From CAYSGX01 sp964518215 (lineage in GTDB: Bacteria; Bacteroidota; Bacteroidia; Chitinophagales; CAIOSU01), in the NCBI GenBank assembly GCA_964518215.1, contig CAZFFP010000002.1, forward strand, positions 27,942 through 91,941: DNA of 64,000 bases, in the 5' to 3' direction. Positions 34,995-44,979 of the stretch are shown piece after piece. The position numbers and the translations under genes are program-made. How positions within the stretch are numbered: the first letter of the stretch is position 1; each line of letters opens with the position of its first letter. The notes beneath the pieces were generated by a model. The model was not told the origin of the DNA. It saw only the letters and a list, made by a program, of their open reading frames with translations, and made no database searches.

Positions 34995-35831
34995 ATGCGC
35001 AGCCTCTTAGATTTTATTGCACGCTTTCACGCATTCTTTTTGTTTTTGTTGCTGCAATTGCTTTCTATGGCGCTAATTATTCGCCATCATCAATATCATA
35101 ATGCTACTTTTTTCAATACTGCTAATTACTTTACCGGCAATGCCTATACTTTTGTTTCAGACATGAAAGGATATTTACAACTGAAAAATTCTAACGAAAT
35201 GCTGGCATCTGAAAACGCTTTGCTCAGAGCTGCTTTACCGGAAAACATTGAAGCTCCCCCTTTATTCAGCGACACTTCCTGCAAAGAAGAATTGCCGTTC
35301 TATGTGCAATACATTGCTGCCAAAGTCATCAACAATTCGGTGACGAAAGCCAACAATTATATCACACTGAATAAGGGCAAAAAAGATGGTGTGTATTTGG
35401 AAGCAGGCGTTATAGGAAGCGATGGAATAGTAGGCATAGTTACCGATGTGTCGGAAAATTTTTCGATTGCCATGTCGCTGCTGCATAAGAAAAGCAATGT
35501 GAGTGTTCGACTGAAAAAATCGCGTTACATAGGCAACCTCAACTGGGCGGGCGGCAGTCCTGAATTTGTGTTAGTTTCGGGCGTGCCGGTGAATGCCATG
35601 ATAGATAAAAACGACACCATAGTTACCAGTGGTTTCTCCTCTATATTTCCCGAAAATATTCCGGTAGGAAGAATTATTGAATTGAATAACAAAACCGGCA
35701 GCAATTTTTATGATATTAAAGTAGAGTTGTTTACTAATTTCCGTACGCTCGACTATGTATATGTGGTGAATAATTATTTAAAAGCCGAACAAGATTCGCT
35801 CGAAAACAGACATGAACCTGATTCTAAATAA
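34995..35831 (+). CDS. mreC: Rod shape-determining protein MreC
   Basis: A 278-residue elongasome scaffold: an N-terminal membrane helix (about residues 8-30), a coiled-coil segment (about 55-80, MKGYLQLKNSNEMLASENALLRAAL) and a C-terminal double beta-barrel domain (GVIGSDGIVGIVTDVSENFSIAMSLLHKKSNVSVRLKKS ... IVTSGFSSIFPENIPVGRI). It starts the mreC-mreD-mrdA-rodA unit; its end overlaps mreD by 20 bases. mreB is not adjacent. Confidence 0.95.
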   Translation: MRSLLDFIARFHAFFLFLLLQLLSMALIIRHHQYHNATFFNTANYFTGNAYTFVSDMKGYLQLKNSNEMLASENALLRAALPENIEAPPLFSDTSCKEELPFYVQYIAAKVINNSVTKANNYITLNKGKKDGVYLEAGVIGSDGIVGIVTDVSENFSIAMSLLHKKSNVSVRLKKSRYIGNLNWAGGSPEFVLVSGVPVNAMIDKNDTIVTSGFSSIFPENIPVGRIIELNNKTGSNFYDIKVELFTNFRTLDYVYVVNNYLKAEQDSLENRHEPDSK

Positions 35832-36333
35832 CATATTGAAATTTATCGGGCTGGCATTGCTTCAAGTGTTGATAGTAAGCAATTTTGAATTGAGCTACTA
35901 TATCAATCCATATATACATCTTTTGTTTTTGCTCACGCTTCCATTTCAAACTTCAACAGCCTTGCTTTTGATACTGGGCTTTTTTAGCGGATTTGTGTTG
36001 GATATGTTTTTAAATACATTAGGGCTGCATACAGCCGCATCGGTTTGGTTAGCGTTTGTGCGCCCGGGTATTTTAGCGCTCATTTCTCCCAAAGGCGGTT
36101 TTGAAGGCAGCCCTCAACCTGGCATTTCGACCAATGGCGCGGCTTGGTTTTTTCTCTATTTAACGCTCGGCAGCTTTGCATACATGATGGTTTACTTTTT
36201 TCTTGAAGTATTCACGTTTACAGAATTTTTTCAAACAACAGGAAAAATATTTCTAAGTATTATTTTCTCGGTAGTTCTGATGTTTATGCTTACCTATCTT
36301 TTTTCTCCTGATAAAAAAAGAAAAGCATACTAA
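35812..36333 (+). CDS. mreD: Rod shape-determining protein MreD
   Basis: A 173-residue protein with about five membrane helices, consistent with MreD, which works with MreC in the elongasome. Sequence conservation is low in the family; position between mreC and the PBP2 gene, with a 20-base overlap, supports the call. It ends 3 bases before the PBP2 gene. Confidence 0.85.
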   Translation: MNLILNNILKFIGLALLQVLIVSNFELSYYINPYIHLLFLLTLPFQTSTALLLILGFFSGFVLDMFLNTLGLHTAASVWLAFVRPGILALISPKGGFEGSPQPGISTNGAAWFFLYLTLGSFAYMMVYFFLEVFTFTEFFQTTGKIFLSIIFSVVLMFMLTYLFSPDKKRKAY

Positions 36334-36336
36334 ATC

Positions 36337-38178
36337 ATGGACCTCTATAAACATCGCAGATTAGTATTGCAGATAATTCTGGCGGTGGTGCTTTTCATTT
36401 TTATTGCAAAGTTGTTTCACTTGCAAATGATAGACAAAACCTACACGCAAATGGCAAGTCAGAATGCCATCAGGCGTGTGCCCAATTATCCCAATCGCGG
36501 TTTGATTTTAGACCGTAACGATAAGTTAGTTGTGTTCAACGATGCGGTGTATGATTTATATGTAATTCCTGCTCAGGTAAAAGAAATGGATACGGTGAAG
36601 TTTTGCCATTTGCTGAAAATTGATATTCAGTTTTTTCGCGACCAGTTGCAAAAAGCCAGAAGTTATTCACGCTATCGTCCATCGGTATTTGTAAAGCAAA
36701 TTTCTGCTAAAGATTTTGCTTTGTTTCAGGAACACCTGTTTCAGTTTCCCGGATTTTATGAAGAGTTGCGCACCATCAGGCGCTATCCTTATGCAAGTGC
36801 GGGGCATACGCTTGGTTACATTGGCGAAGTAAGTCCATCGCAAATCGAAAAAGATAAGAGCTACCAAATGGGCGATTATATCGGCATCAGCGGAGTGGAA
36901 CAGACTTACGAAGAATTTTTAAGAGGCAAACGCGGTGTGCGCTATATCATGGTAGATGTGTTGAACCGTGAAAAAGGTTCGTTTATGGATGGTGCGCTCG
37001 ATACTCCTGCTGTTGCAGGAAAAAACATGAGGCTTTCCATTGATATTGATTTGCAGAATTATGGCGAATGGCTCATGCAAAATAAAAAAGGAAGTATCGT
37101 TTGTATTGAACCCTCTACCGGTGAAATATTAGCCATGATTAGCAGCCCGGCTTATGACCCGAATCTACTTACGGGAAGGGAACGCGGTAAGAATTTTATA
37201 GCGCTGCGCGATAACCCGCGCCAACCTTTATACAATCGTCCTATCATGGGATTCTATCCTCCGGGTTCAACTTTCAAAACCGTGATTGGTCTGATAGGTT
37301 TGCAGGAAAAAGTTATTAATGTCAATTCGGGCTACAATTGTCGTATGGGTTATAGTATCGGTTCTATTTTTGTTAAATGCCGTTCACATCCACCCGCATC
37401 AAATATTACTATTGCATTGCAACACTCCTGCAATGCATATTTCTGCAACACTTTTAAACTTACTATAGACAATAATAAATATAAAGACGAAGATGCTACT
37501 CTTGCAAAATGGAATGAATATCTATACAGTTTTGGTGTTGGAAAAAAAACAGGAATAGATGTTCCGAACGAGCAGCAAGGTTTAGTGCCTACACCCGAAT
37601 ATTACAAGAAAGTCTATAAAGGCTGGCGATGGAAATCTTCAACCATCATTTCGCTCGGTATAGGTCAGGGAGAAGTGGCAACTACACCATTACAGTTAGC
37701 CAACTTGACCGCTTGTATTGCCAATCGCGGCTACTATTACATTCCGCATTTAGCAAAGGCGATAGATGACCCTAAGTTTTATGAAAACAATAAATATTTG
37801 GCAAAACAGCATACTATGGTGGACTCCACCTACTTCGAAGCTGTGGTAGAAGCCCTATATCTCACGGTGGAGGCGGGTACTGCGCGCGCTTCACGCATTC
37901 CGGGTATTACTATGTGTGGCAAAACAGGCACGGTACAAAATCCTCAAGGTGAAGACCACTCTATGTTTATTGCTTTTGCTCCCAAAGACAATCCTCGAAT
38001 TGTAGTGTGTGCCGTAGTTGAAAATGCCGGTGGCGGTTCTAAATTTGCCGCTCCCATTTCAAGTTTGATGATTGAAAAATATCTCAACGACACCATCATG
38101 GAAAGTCGTAAGCATATTGAGAAAAGAATTTTAGAAACCGACCTTTTTAATATTCAGCCTAAAAAGCCTACACCATGA
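36337..38178 (+). CDS. mrdA: Penicillin-binding protein 2 (elongation transpeptidase)
   Basis: A 613-residue inner-membrane class B PBP that cross-links peptidoglycan in the elongasome. N-terminal membrane helix (about 8-28), pedestal domain (NRGLILDRNDK ... YAGHTLGYIGEVS-like segment), then the transpeptidase domain with SxxK at Ser311 (STFK), SxN at Ser364 (SCN) and KTG at Lys529. The final codons overlap the rodA ATG by 4 bases. Confidence 0.96.
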   Translation: MDLYKHRRLVLQIILAVVLFIFIAKLFHLQMIDKTYTQMASQNAIRRVPNYPNRGLILDRNDKLVVFNDAVYDLYVIPAQVKEMDTVKFCHLLKIDIQFFRDQLQKARSYSRYRPSVFVKQISAKDFALFQEHLFQFPGFYEELRTIRRYPYASAGHTLGYIGEVSPSQIEKDKSYQMGDYIGISGVEQTYEEFLRGKRGVRYIMVDVLNREKGSFMDGALDTPAVAGKNMRLSIDIDLQNYGEWLMQNKKGSIVCIEPSTGEILAMISSPAYDPNLLTGRERGKNFIALRDNPRQPLYNRPIMGFYPPGSTFKTVIGLIGLQEKVINVNSGYNCRMGYSIGSIFVKCRSHPPASNITIALQHSCNAYFCNTFKLTIDNNKYKDEDATLAKWNEYLYSFGVGKKTGIDVPNEQQGLVPTPEYYKKVYKGWRWKSSTIISLGIGQGEVATTPLQLANLTACIANRGYYYIPHLAKAIDDPKFYENNKYLAKQHTMVDSTYFEAVVEALYLTVEAGTARASRIPGITMCGKTGTVQNPQGEDHSMFIAFAPKDNPRIVVCAVVENAGGGSKFAAPISSLMIEKYLNDTIMESRKHIEKRILETDLFNIQPKKPTP

Positions 38179-39434
38179 GAAGAAAAGGTTTGTTTGCAAA
38201 TATTGATTGGCTCACGGTAATGCTCTATATCACAATGGTATTCATCGGGTGGATTTCGATTTATGCCGCTACTTATGATGAAGAACATGCTGCCATTATT
38301 GATATGAAATCGAATCATGGCAAACAATTGATGTGGATAGGAATTTCGATATTGACAGGCTTCGTGTTGCTCGTGATTGACAGTAAATTTTACACTACCT
38401 TTTCTTACCCGATTTATGGTTTACTCATGCTGCTGCTGGTGGGCGTATTGATATTCGGTTCTACCATCAAAGGCTCTAAATCATGGATTACTTTCGGAAG
38501 TTTTTCTTTACAACCCTCCGAGCTTGCCAAGTTTGCAACAGCTTTGGCGTTGGCAAAATTTCTCAGTGCACAAAACATTTCGCTCAAACCGCTTTCGGCT
38601 AAACTGATATGCGGAGTAATTATCGGTATTCCTGCATTATTAATATTAGCTCAGGGCGATACCGGTTCGATGTTGGTTTTTGCAGCTTTTATTCTGGTTT
38701 TGTTTCGCGAAGGGTTGCCTTCATTTTTTCTCATTATCATTTTTGTTACGGCAGTTTTGTCGGTGGTGGCATTGGTCATAGATAAACTATTCATCATTAT
38801 AGGCTTAACGGTGCTCATGCTGTTGATTTTATATTTTCTGCGGAAAGCAAAAAATGCTTTGCCGGTACTCGGTATTATTTTGATGGTGTGTAGCGCTTAT
38901 GTTTTTTCAGTAGATTATATGTTTAACAATGTGCTGAAATCGCATCAGCGCGAACGGGTAGAAATTATTCTCGGAACAAAAACAGACCTGAAAGGCGCGG
39001 GTTATAATCTCAATCAATCGCTCATTGCCATCGGTTCGGGCGGGCTATGGGGCAAAGGCTTTCTGAAAGGCACACAAACCAAATTTAATTTTGTGCCGGA
39101 GCAAAGCACCGATTTTATTTTTTGCACCATAGGCGAAGAATGGGGCTTTGCCGGAACCTCTGGAGTGTTACTGATTTTTTTCGGTTTGTTATATAGAATT
39201 ATTTTTCTTGCAGAGCGACAGCGTTCGCGATTTTCGCGCGTGTATGCCTATAGTGTGGCATCTGTTTTATTCTTTCACGTTGCTGTTAATGTTGGTATGA
39301 CGATTGGTTTGGTTCCTATAATCGGCATACCATTTCCGTTTGTAAGCTATGGCGGTTCGTCCATACTTGCTTTTAGCATACTGCTTTTTATTCTGTTGCG
39401 CTTAGACAGTGATAGATTGGCAGTGTTGAGATAG
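38175..39434 (+). CDS. rodA: Rod shape-determining protein RodA (SEDS glycosyltransferase)
   Basis: A 419-residue polytopic SEDS peptidoglycan polymerase with about ten membrane segments. Motifs include WITFGSFSLQPSELAKFATALALAKFL, LAQGDTGS, GAGYNLNQSLIAIGSGGLWGKGF, FVPEQSTDFIFCTIGEEWGF and the C-terminal VPIIGIPFPFVSYGGSS. It pairs with PBP2; the genes overlap (ATGA), as in most bacteria. The mre-mrd cluster ends here; 316 bases of noncoding sequence follow. Confidence 0.96.
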   Translation: MRRKGLFANIDWLTVMLYITMVFIGWISIYAATYDEEHAAIIDMKSNHGKQLMWIGISILTGFVLLVIDSKFYTTFSYPIYGLLMLLLVGVLIFGSTIKGSKSWITFGSFSLQPSELAKFATALALAKFLSAQNISLKPLSAKLICGVIIGIPALLILAQGDTGSMLVFAAFILVLFREGLPSFFLIIIFVTAVLSVVALVIDKLFIIIGLTVLMLLILYFLRKAKNALPVLGIILMVCSAYVFSVDYMFNNVLKSHQRERVEIILGTKTDLKGAGYNLNQSLIAIGSGGLWGKGFLKGTQTKFNFVPEQSTDFIFCTIGEEWGFAGTSGVLLIFFGLLYRIIFLAERQRSRFSRVYAYSVASVLFFHVAVNVGMTIGLVPIIGIPFPFVSYGGSSILAFSILLFILLRLDSDRLAVLR

Positions 39435-39750
39435 GTGTTTGGTTTCAGATAGTAATTTAGATTTCTTAAAATTTTAAATTTTGTTAAACTTGGATTTTGA
39501 GCTAAGGATAAGCATCCGTTGAGATACCTCGAAATAACAACAAACAAATAACCTATATGGCACTATTTAAGTAAATAGCTTTATGACCTGAAAAAATTAA
39601 CGGACTATTGTTAATATGCACTTTTTAAAATTGTTGCCCGATTTGTTAGGTCTGTCAATTAGTTAATGTTATATTGAGGAACCAATAGCAGCATACATTG
39701 TTATCAATCACAATCCCCAAACCTTACTTCAATAAAATTTTAATGACACT
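39435..39750. other. Intergenic region after rodA
   Basis: No gene, strong terminator or repeat seen. A TATATTGA sequence near 39670 with TTTG about 20 bases upstream could be a weak promoter for the lipase gene. Confidence 0.4.
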
Positions 39751-41037
39751 ATGAAATATTTTTTTCTGCTGATTGCCCTTGTACTCTCGCTGAACACTTT
39801 TGCCGAAATTGAAAAATACTTAGTAAGCCACACCTTGGTGAAGTCTTACACTTCCAAAGAGCTTAAAGAATTATGGAAGAAAAAGAAGGTTCCGAAAATA
39901 ATGATGCCCGTAAAATACGGTGTAGATGTTTATGAAATTATTTACAAAGTGCAATGGATAGACGGAACCTGGAGAAATGCATCGGGCATTTACTTCGCGC
40001 CCAAAACCAATAAGCCCGTGCCTTTTATGATGTATGGGCATGGCACACAAATAGAAAAACATCGCGAAATTTCTGATAAAGATTCGCAACAAAATATCTG
40101 TTTAATGTTTGCTACCGATGGCTATGCCGCCATGTTTCCCGATTATTATGGTATAGGAAAAGGTGATGGCAGGCACTTGTATCAACACGCATGGTCAGAA
40201 GCACACTCGTTTATTTATATGCTGTATGCCTTAGATGAGTTGAATCAATCTATCAACATCAAACACAACGGACAATTATTTTTAACCGGCTATTCGCAAG
40301 GCGGACATGCTTCTATGGCTGCACATAAATATATTCAGGAACTCAACGACCCGCACTTTCAGGTAACGGCATCTTCGCCTATGAGTGGCGCTTATGATAT
40401 GACCGGTGAACAGGAGAAATATATGTTTGAAGAATATCCCCGTCCATTCTATTTGCCTTATCTTTTAATTTCTTATCAGGAAGCGTATAAAATTTTTGAA
40501 GATGCTTCTGTATATACTGCGTTCAAACCGCCATTCGATACCATCTTTCCAAAATATTTTGAAAACAACGAAAGCAAATCTTTCAATGAGTTGAATAAAA
40601 TAATGCCTAAAATTCCGAAGGATATAATGTTAGATAGTTTGGTGGATGTTTACATAAACGACCCTGATTTTGTTTTTAAAGAGCGGCTTCGCGAAAATAA
40701 TTTAACCCAATGGAAGCCGGAAGCGCCCATGCAATTGTGCTATTGCAAAGGCGACAGAGAAGTAAATTATATGAACTCATTGGTAGCGCATAAAGAAATG
40801 AAAACTCTGGGCGCAACAGATATAAAGCTCAATAATCTCAGCGACCAACTCGACCATAATACCTGTGCAGCATTTGCTGTGCTCTCGACCAAATACTTTT
40901 TCAACAGGTATAAGAAGAAAGGAAAAAATCCTAAGATGAAAGACCTGCCCAAATTCAAAAAATTTCTGGTGGGTATTGTTAAGAAGAAAGAAGAAAAAAA
41001 ATATCTCAGCGAAGGGCGCGATAAAGCCTATCTGTAA
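39751..41037 (+). CDS. Secreted alpha/beta hydrolase, secretory-lipase-like
   Basis: A 428-residue protein with signal peptide (residues 1-18) and an alpha/beta-hydrolase core. Candidate triad: Ser182 in GYSQGG, Asp335 in GDREVNY and His369 in LDHNTC, with the MYGHGT loop as oxyanion region. The DYYGIGKGDG segment resembles secretory lipase/acyl hydrolases of the lipase-3/LIP group. A lysine-rich C-terminus (about 395-428) replaces a T9SS sorting domain, so it is probably periplasmic or outer-membrane associated. The next gene follows after 31 bases. Confidence 0.82.
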   Translation: MKYFFLLIALVLSLNTFAEIEKYLVSHTLVKSYTSKELKELWKKKKVPKIMMPVKYGVDVYEIIYKVQWIDGTWRNASGIYFAPKTNKPVPFMMYGHGTQIEKHREISDKDSQQNICLMFATDGYAAMFPDYYGIGKGDGRHLYQHAWSEAHSFIYMLYALDELNQSINIKHNGQLFLTGYSQGGHASMAAHKYIQELNDPHFQVTASSPMSGAYDMTGEQEKYMFEEYPRPFYLPYLLISYQEAYKIFEDASVYTAFKPPFDTIFPKYFENNESKSFNELNKIMPKIPKDIMLDSLVDVYINDPDFVFKERLRENNLTQWKPEAPMQLCYCKGDREVNYMNSLVAHKEMKTLGATDIKLNNLSDQLDHNTCAAFAVLSTKYFFNRYKKKGKNPKMKDLPKFKKFLVGIVKKKEEKKYLSEGRDKAYL

Positions 41038-41068
41038 TTTTTTCCTAACTACTTAAGTCACCTTGCAA

Positions 41069-43102
41069 ATGAGCCAATCGAAATTTTTCAGAATAGCAAT
41101 ATCATTCATTTTTATTATAACGCTCTCCAGTTTTACTCAACAGGCGTTTTCTAACAATGCAGATTATGAAGCGCGCAGAGAAGCCTTTATTGATTCTTCG
41201 CTGACAAGCGCTACCGGCAACAAATTAATTCTTCAGGCATACAGAGGACTTCCTTTAGACACTGCAGCACTCAACAATCTTTTAACACAAATTCCTACGA
41301 GAAGCACCAGCGATTTTATCATTATTGAATTAATCAGAATTTTATTTCTTACCAACGGACCTTATGATGCGCAAATTTTACCTGTGATAAACGCTGTTCC
41401 ATACTGGATGAATTATGGCGATACACTCAGAGGCTACTGGTCGGAAAATCACATGATTATGTGGATGAGTTCTGATTGGTTGCTTCACGAGAAACACAAC
41501 AAACCTATTGATAGTGATTTGCGAAATAGATTAGTGCATTATATGGAAATGAAAATTCAGTATGGATTCTACGAATTTTTTTCATCCACCTATGCGCCTT
41601 ATGCTTTCAGCGGCTTGGTGAACCTTGCCGATTTTTCGCAAGATGCGCAGATAAAAAATCTTGCTACACAAGCCGCACAAAAATTATTATCAGACATCTT
41701 ATTACTCACCAACGATAAAGGTGTTTTCTTTCCCGTTGCCGGAAGAAACTATCCGTCAAAATATATTAATCCATACGGAGAAAATCACAATAGCCTGACT
41801 TATCTGCTCACGGGATTTGGAGTAGCTCCACAAGGCTCATCTGCCTCCGGTGCATTTCTCGCTACTTCCGATTTACCTGTTGATGTGGTTATTGATTCTT
41901 GGACTGCCGAATTAGATACTTCTTTTTACATCGGACATACATTGGATAGTGGTTTTGTGCTCAACAGCGGTATGTCACATATTGACAGGGTAGTTTTTCA
42001 ATGGAGTTCGGGTGCTTATTTTCATCCTGACGTAGTGTTGGAAACCACACAGTTGTTGGTTGATTCTAACTTGTGGCAACATGTTGATTTCAGACTGTTG
42101 AGACCCTTGTCATTTCTTCCACCTGCCGATTTTCCTGCCATTGCCGAAAATCTGAGTGTAATTTCTAAAAGCACCCTTATTTGCGGGCAACAGATTTCCA
42201 TCTTTAAAAACAATTCTGTTACACTTTCATCGGTGCACGATTTCTGGAAAGGCAATGTGGGCTTTCAGCAATACCCCAATATGGCTAACGTAGGCACTAC
42301 TGCTGTTTATACCGGTTCTGGATTTGTAAGACCCGATTGGCAAAATAGAAATTCGAACAACCAGAATATTCATTTCCCTTATGTTGACCAGAAAAAAAAT
42401 GTATCGCTCATCATGTATCGTCCCGAACCTACTCCCGATGTTTTGGGAAGCAATTTTACTCATAAAGATGTGGCGCTCCACTGGCAAGATGCAAAATTCG
42501 ATGAAGTAGTAGAAGATAGTTTGTGGCTCATTGGAAGACAAGAATCGGGTTATGTGGCAGTGCGCAGAAGTTGTATCGGTGAAATCAATTCTGTGAGAGC
42601 TTGCCCAACGCCCGTTAATGGTGGACAAACTTGGGTAATTGTAGTGGGCGACTCGCTGATGTATGGCAACTTTGCGAATTTTCAAAACGCCATACACCAG
42701 TCAACTTTTGAAGAAACATGGTCGTATGATACGTTGAATAATCTTTCGGTGTATTATGCACGAATTGATTTAGATACTATCGGCATTGAGTATGCATGGG
42801 AAGTAGATAGCGCCTTGAGCACGGGCATCGAAAATTTATCGCACAATAAAACACCGTTCAAAGTTTATCCTAATCCTGCCGATAATGTTTTGAATATAGA
42901 TGTAACTGCTTTCGGTAATGAAACCATTAATATCAAAATATATAATACCGTAGGCGAAGTTGTTTATGCTGAACAATCAACCATCAACAACAGCAATGCA
43001 ATAAAAACCATTTCAGCCTCCGGATGGTCACAGGGCATTTATATGGTGGTGCTCGAAAACGATGCAAAACGTTTTACGCAAAAAATAATTAAGGCGGAAT
43101 AG
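41069..43102 (+). CDS. Secreted T9SS cargo, possible alpha/alpha-toroid enzyme
   Basis: A 677-residue extracellular protein: signal peptide (about residues 1-28), a helical region (about 30-260) with the motif YWSENHMIMWMSSDWLLHE, which looks like an (alpha/alpha) toroid of glycan- or uronate-lyase type, then beta-rich sequence and a T9SS type-A sorting domain (FKVYPNPADNVLNI ... GIYMVVL). No catalytic residues can be assigned, and I do not recognise a named family. The ATG at 41069 is preferred to the TTG two codons earlier. Likely co-transcribed with the lipase-like gene. Confidence 0.7.
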   Translation: MSQSKFFRIAISFIFIITLSSFTQQAFSNNADYEARREAFIDSSLTSATGNKLILQAYRGLPLDTAALNNLLTQIPTRSTSDFIIIELIRILFLTNGPYDAQILPVINAVPYWMNYGDTLRGYWSENHMIMWMSSDWLLHEKHNKPIDSDLRNRLVHYMEMKIQYGFYEFFSSTYAPYAFSGLVNLADFSQDAQIKNLATQAAQKLLSDILLLTNDKGVFFPVAGRNYPSKYINPYGENHNSLTYLLTGFGVAPQGSSASGAFLATSDLPVDVVIDSWTAELDTSFYIGHTLDSGFVLNSGMSHIDRVVFQWSSGAYFHPDVVLETTQLLVDSNLWQHVDFRLLRPLSFLPPADFPAIAENLSVISKSTLICGQQISIFKNNSVTLSSVHDFWKGNVGFQQYPNMANVGTTAVYTGSGFVRPDWQNRNSNNQNIHFPYVDQKKNVSLIMYRPEPTPDVLGSNFTHKDVALHWQDAKFDEVVEDSLWLIGRQESGYVAVRRSCIGEINSVRACPTPVNGGQTWVIVVGDSLMYGNFANFQNAIHQSTFEETWSYDTLNNLSVYYARIDLDTIGIEYAWEVDSALSTGIENLSHNKTPFKVYPNPADNVLNIDVTAFGNETINIKIYNTVGEVVYAEQSTINNSNAIKTISASGWSQGIYMVVLENDAKRFTQKIIKAE

Positions 43103-43156
43103 TTCTTTTTGTTGCTCTTCTATATTCAAATATTTGGTATCAATTGCCTTATTTGT

Positions 43157-44506
43157 TTAGAGACTTAATTCATGAATCATTTCATCCATACTCAAAGTTT
43201 TCTGCTCGCCTGTGCGCATGTTTTTGAGCTTCACGGTTTCGGTTTTAATTTCTTCTTCGCCCACAAATGCCACGAAAGGAATTTTTTTAACGTTGGCATA
43301 TTTCAATTGCTTATCGAGTTTGGCAGCGGAAGGATAAATTTCGGCAGAGATATTTTTTTGACGTAAACGGTTGGCATAATTAAAAGCTGCCATTTCATTT
43401 TCACCTCCGAAATTGACAAACAAAACTTTAGTGGTCGAAACTTCCAAATCGAGATGTTGAAACAAATTCAATTCTTCCATGACATCGTAAATACGCTCGA
43501 TACCGAATGAAATACCTACGCCCGAAACGCCTTGCAATCCAAATACACCCGTAAGATTATCGTATCTGCCTCCGCCACCAATACTGCCCATTTGCACATT
43601 ATTGGCTTTCACTTCGAAAATGGTTCCGGTGTAGTAATCGAGTCCGCGAGCGAGAGTGATATTGAGTTGCGGAACCGAAGAAAGATTCAGCAGATATTCT
43701 AACTCTTCAATTCCTTTCTTACCGGTTTCGCCTGCCGATAAAAATGTTTTTAGAAATTGAATTTGTTCTTCGTTGGTTTTTCCTGAAGCGAATTCAAGAA
43801 TTTCATTGGCTTGTGAAGGAAAATTATTTTGCGAAAATTCTTCCGCAATTTTTTCTTTTCCGACCTTATCAATCTTGTCTAAAATAACTGTGAAAGCGGT
43901 GAGTTGCTCTGATATGTTCAACACTTCAGCAAAGCCCGCCAGAATTTTCCGGTTATTGATTTTAATTTCCACATCAATCCCCAACCTCTCAAAAGCTTCG
44001 GCATAAATCAAAACCAACTCTGCTTCATTCAATAAACTATCGCTCCCCACTACATCGGCATCGCACTGATAAAATTCGCGGTAGCGACCTTTCTGCGGAC
44101 GGTCTGCCCGCCACACTGGTTGTATCTGATAGCGTTTAAAAGGAAAAGTAATTTCATTCTGGTGCATCACCACAAAACGAGCAAAGGGAATGGTTAAATC
44201 ATAACGAAGCCCCTTTTCAGAAATTCTATTAATAAGCTCTTTATTATTTTGAATTTCATTTTTTGAATTTTGAATTTCGCTTAAATTATCTCCCGAATTC
44301 AAAATTCTGAATAACAACTTATCGCCTTCTTCGCCATATTTTCCTTCGAGTGTAGAAAGGTTTTCCATCACCGGAGTTTCGATGGGTTGGAAACCGAATT
44401 TTTCAAACACGTTTTTAATCGTGTCGAAAATATATTGTCGTTTGCGTAGTTCAACGGGACCAAAATCGCGGGTGCCTTTAGGCAATGTGGGTTTTACTTT
44501 ACTCAT
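43157..44506 (-). CDS. hisS: Histidyl-tRNA synthetase
   Basis: A 449-residue class II aminoacyl-tRNA synthetase that charges tRNA-His. It starts PTLPKGTRDFGP; motif 2 RYREFYQCDADVVG; HisA motif LARGLDYYTGTIFE; GGGGRYDNL; and a C-terminal anticodon-binding domain. An unusual insertion at about residues 77-92 (SEIQNSKNEIQNNKEL) is built from near-repeated AAATTCAAAAT DNA (44245-44280). The upstream phosphatase gene overlaps by 4 bases (ATGA). Confidence 0.96.
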   Translation of the reverse strand: MSKVKPTLPKGTRDFGPVELRKRQYIFDTIKNVFEKFGFQPIETPVMENLSTLEGKYGEEGDKLLFRILNSGDNLSEIQNSKNEIQNNKELINRISEKGLRYDLTIPFARFVVMHQNEITFPFKRYQIQPVWRADRPQKGRYREFYQCDADVVGSDSLLNEAELVLIYAEAFERLGIDVEIKINNRKILAGFAEVLNISEQLTAFTVILDKIDKVGKEKIAEEFSQNNFPSQANEILEFASGKTNEEQIQFLKTFLSAGETGKKGIEELEYLLNLSSVPQLNITLARGLDYYTGTIFEVKANNVQMGSIGGGGRYDNLTGVFGLQGVSGVGISFGIERIYDVMEELNLFQHLDLEVSTTKVLFVNFGGENEMAAFNYANRLRQKNISAEIYPSAAKLDKQLKYANVKKIPFVAFVGEEEIKTETVKLKNMRTGEQKTLSMDEMIHELSL

Positions 44507-44967
44507 GATTTTACTTCGGCATATTTTTCAATAATGGCATCGCAGGCGGCATCGAGCATTTTAAATACTTCATCAAAACCATTGGTGTCGTAATAAGGGT
44601 CGGGCACCGAGCGGTTCGATTTGTCTTTCAGTTCGTTCAAAATCATTTTCACTTTTTCCTTTTCAGTATGGTTGTTGGCGTGCTTCACAATGTCGCGGTA
44701 ATTAGAGGCATCCATCGCATAAATAATATCGAAACGCTCTATGTCATAAGGCGAAAACTGACGGGCACGCTGTTCAGTAATATCAATACCATACTTGCGA
44801 GCAATATCAACAGAGCGCGAATCTGGCAATTCGCCTGCATGCCACGAAGAAGTGCCGGCAGAATCCACCTGCCAGTCGAGATTGTGTTGTTCAATCTTAT
44901 GTTTCAGAATTCCTTCTGCCAAAGGCGAACGGCAGATATTACCCAAACAAACCATCAGAATTTTCAT
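44503..44967 (-). CDS. Low-molecular-weight protein tyrosine phosphatase
   Basis: A 154-residue cytosolic phosphatase of the Wzb/arsenate-reductase-like family. The P-loop C7-x5-R13 is followed by S-P (VCLGNICRSP), and the general acid Asp is in the VPDPYY segment. In bacteria these enzymes dephosphorylate tyrosine kinases of capsule synthesis or other proteins. The ATG at 44967 starts right at the P-loop strand; a longer TTG start would add 23 unconserved residues. Translationally coupled to hisS (ATGA overlap). Confidence 0.93.
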   Translation of the reverse strand: MKILMVCLGNICRSPLAEGILKHKIEQHNLDWQVDSAGTSSWHAGELPDSRSVDIARKYGIDITEQRARQFSPYDIERFDIIYAMDASNYRDIVKHANNHTEKEKVKMILNELKDKSNRSVPDPYYDTNGFDEVFKMLDAACDAIIEKYAEVKS

Positions 44968-44971
44968 GGGG

Positions 44972-44979
44972 CAAAGGTA
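44972..44979 (-). promoter_or_regulatory. -7 box (TACCTTTG) directly before a start codon
   Basis: Exact TAnnTTTG on the minus strand, 4 bases before the phosphatase ATG, suggesting a leaderless or near-leaderless transcript. Confidence 0.45.
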
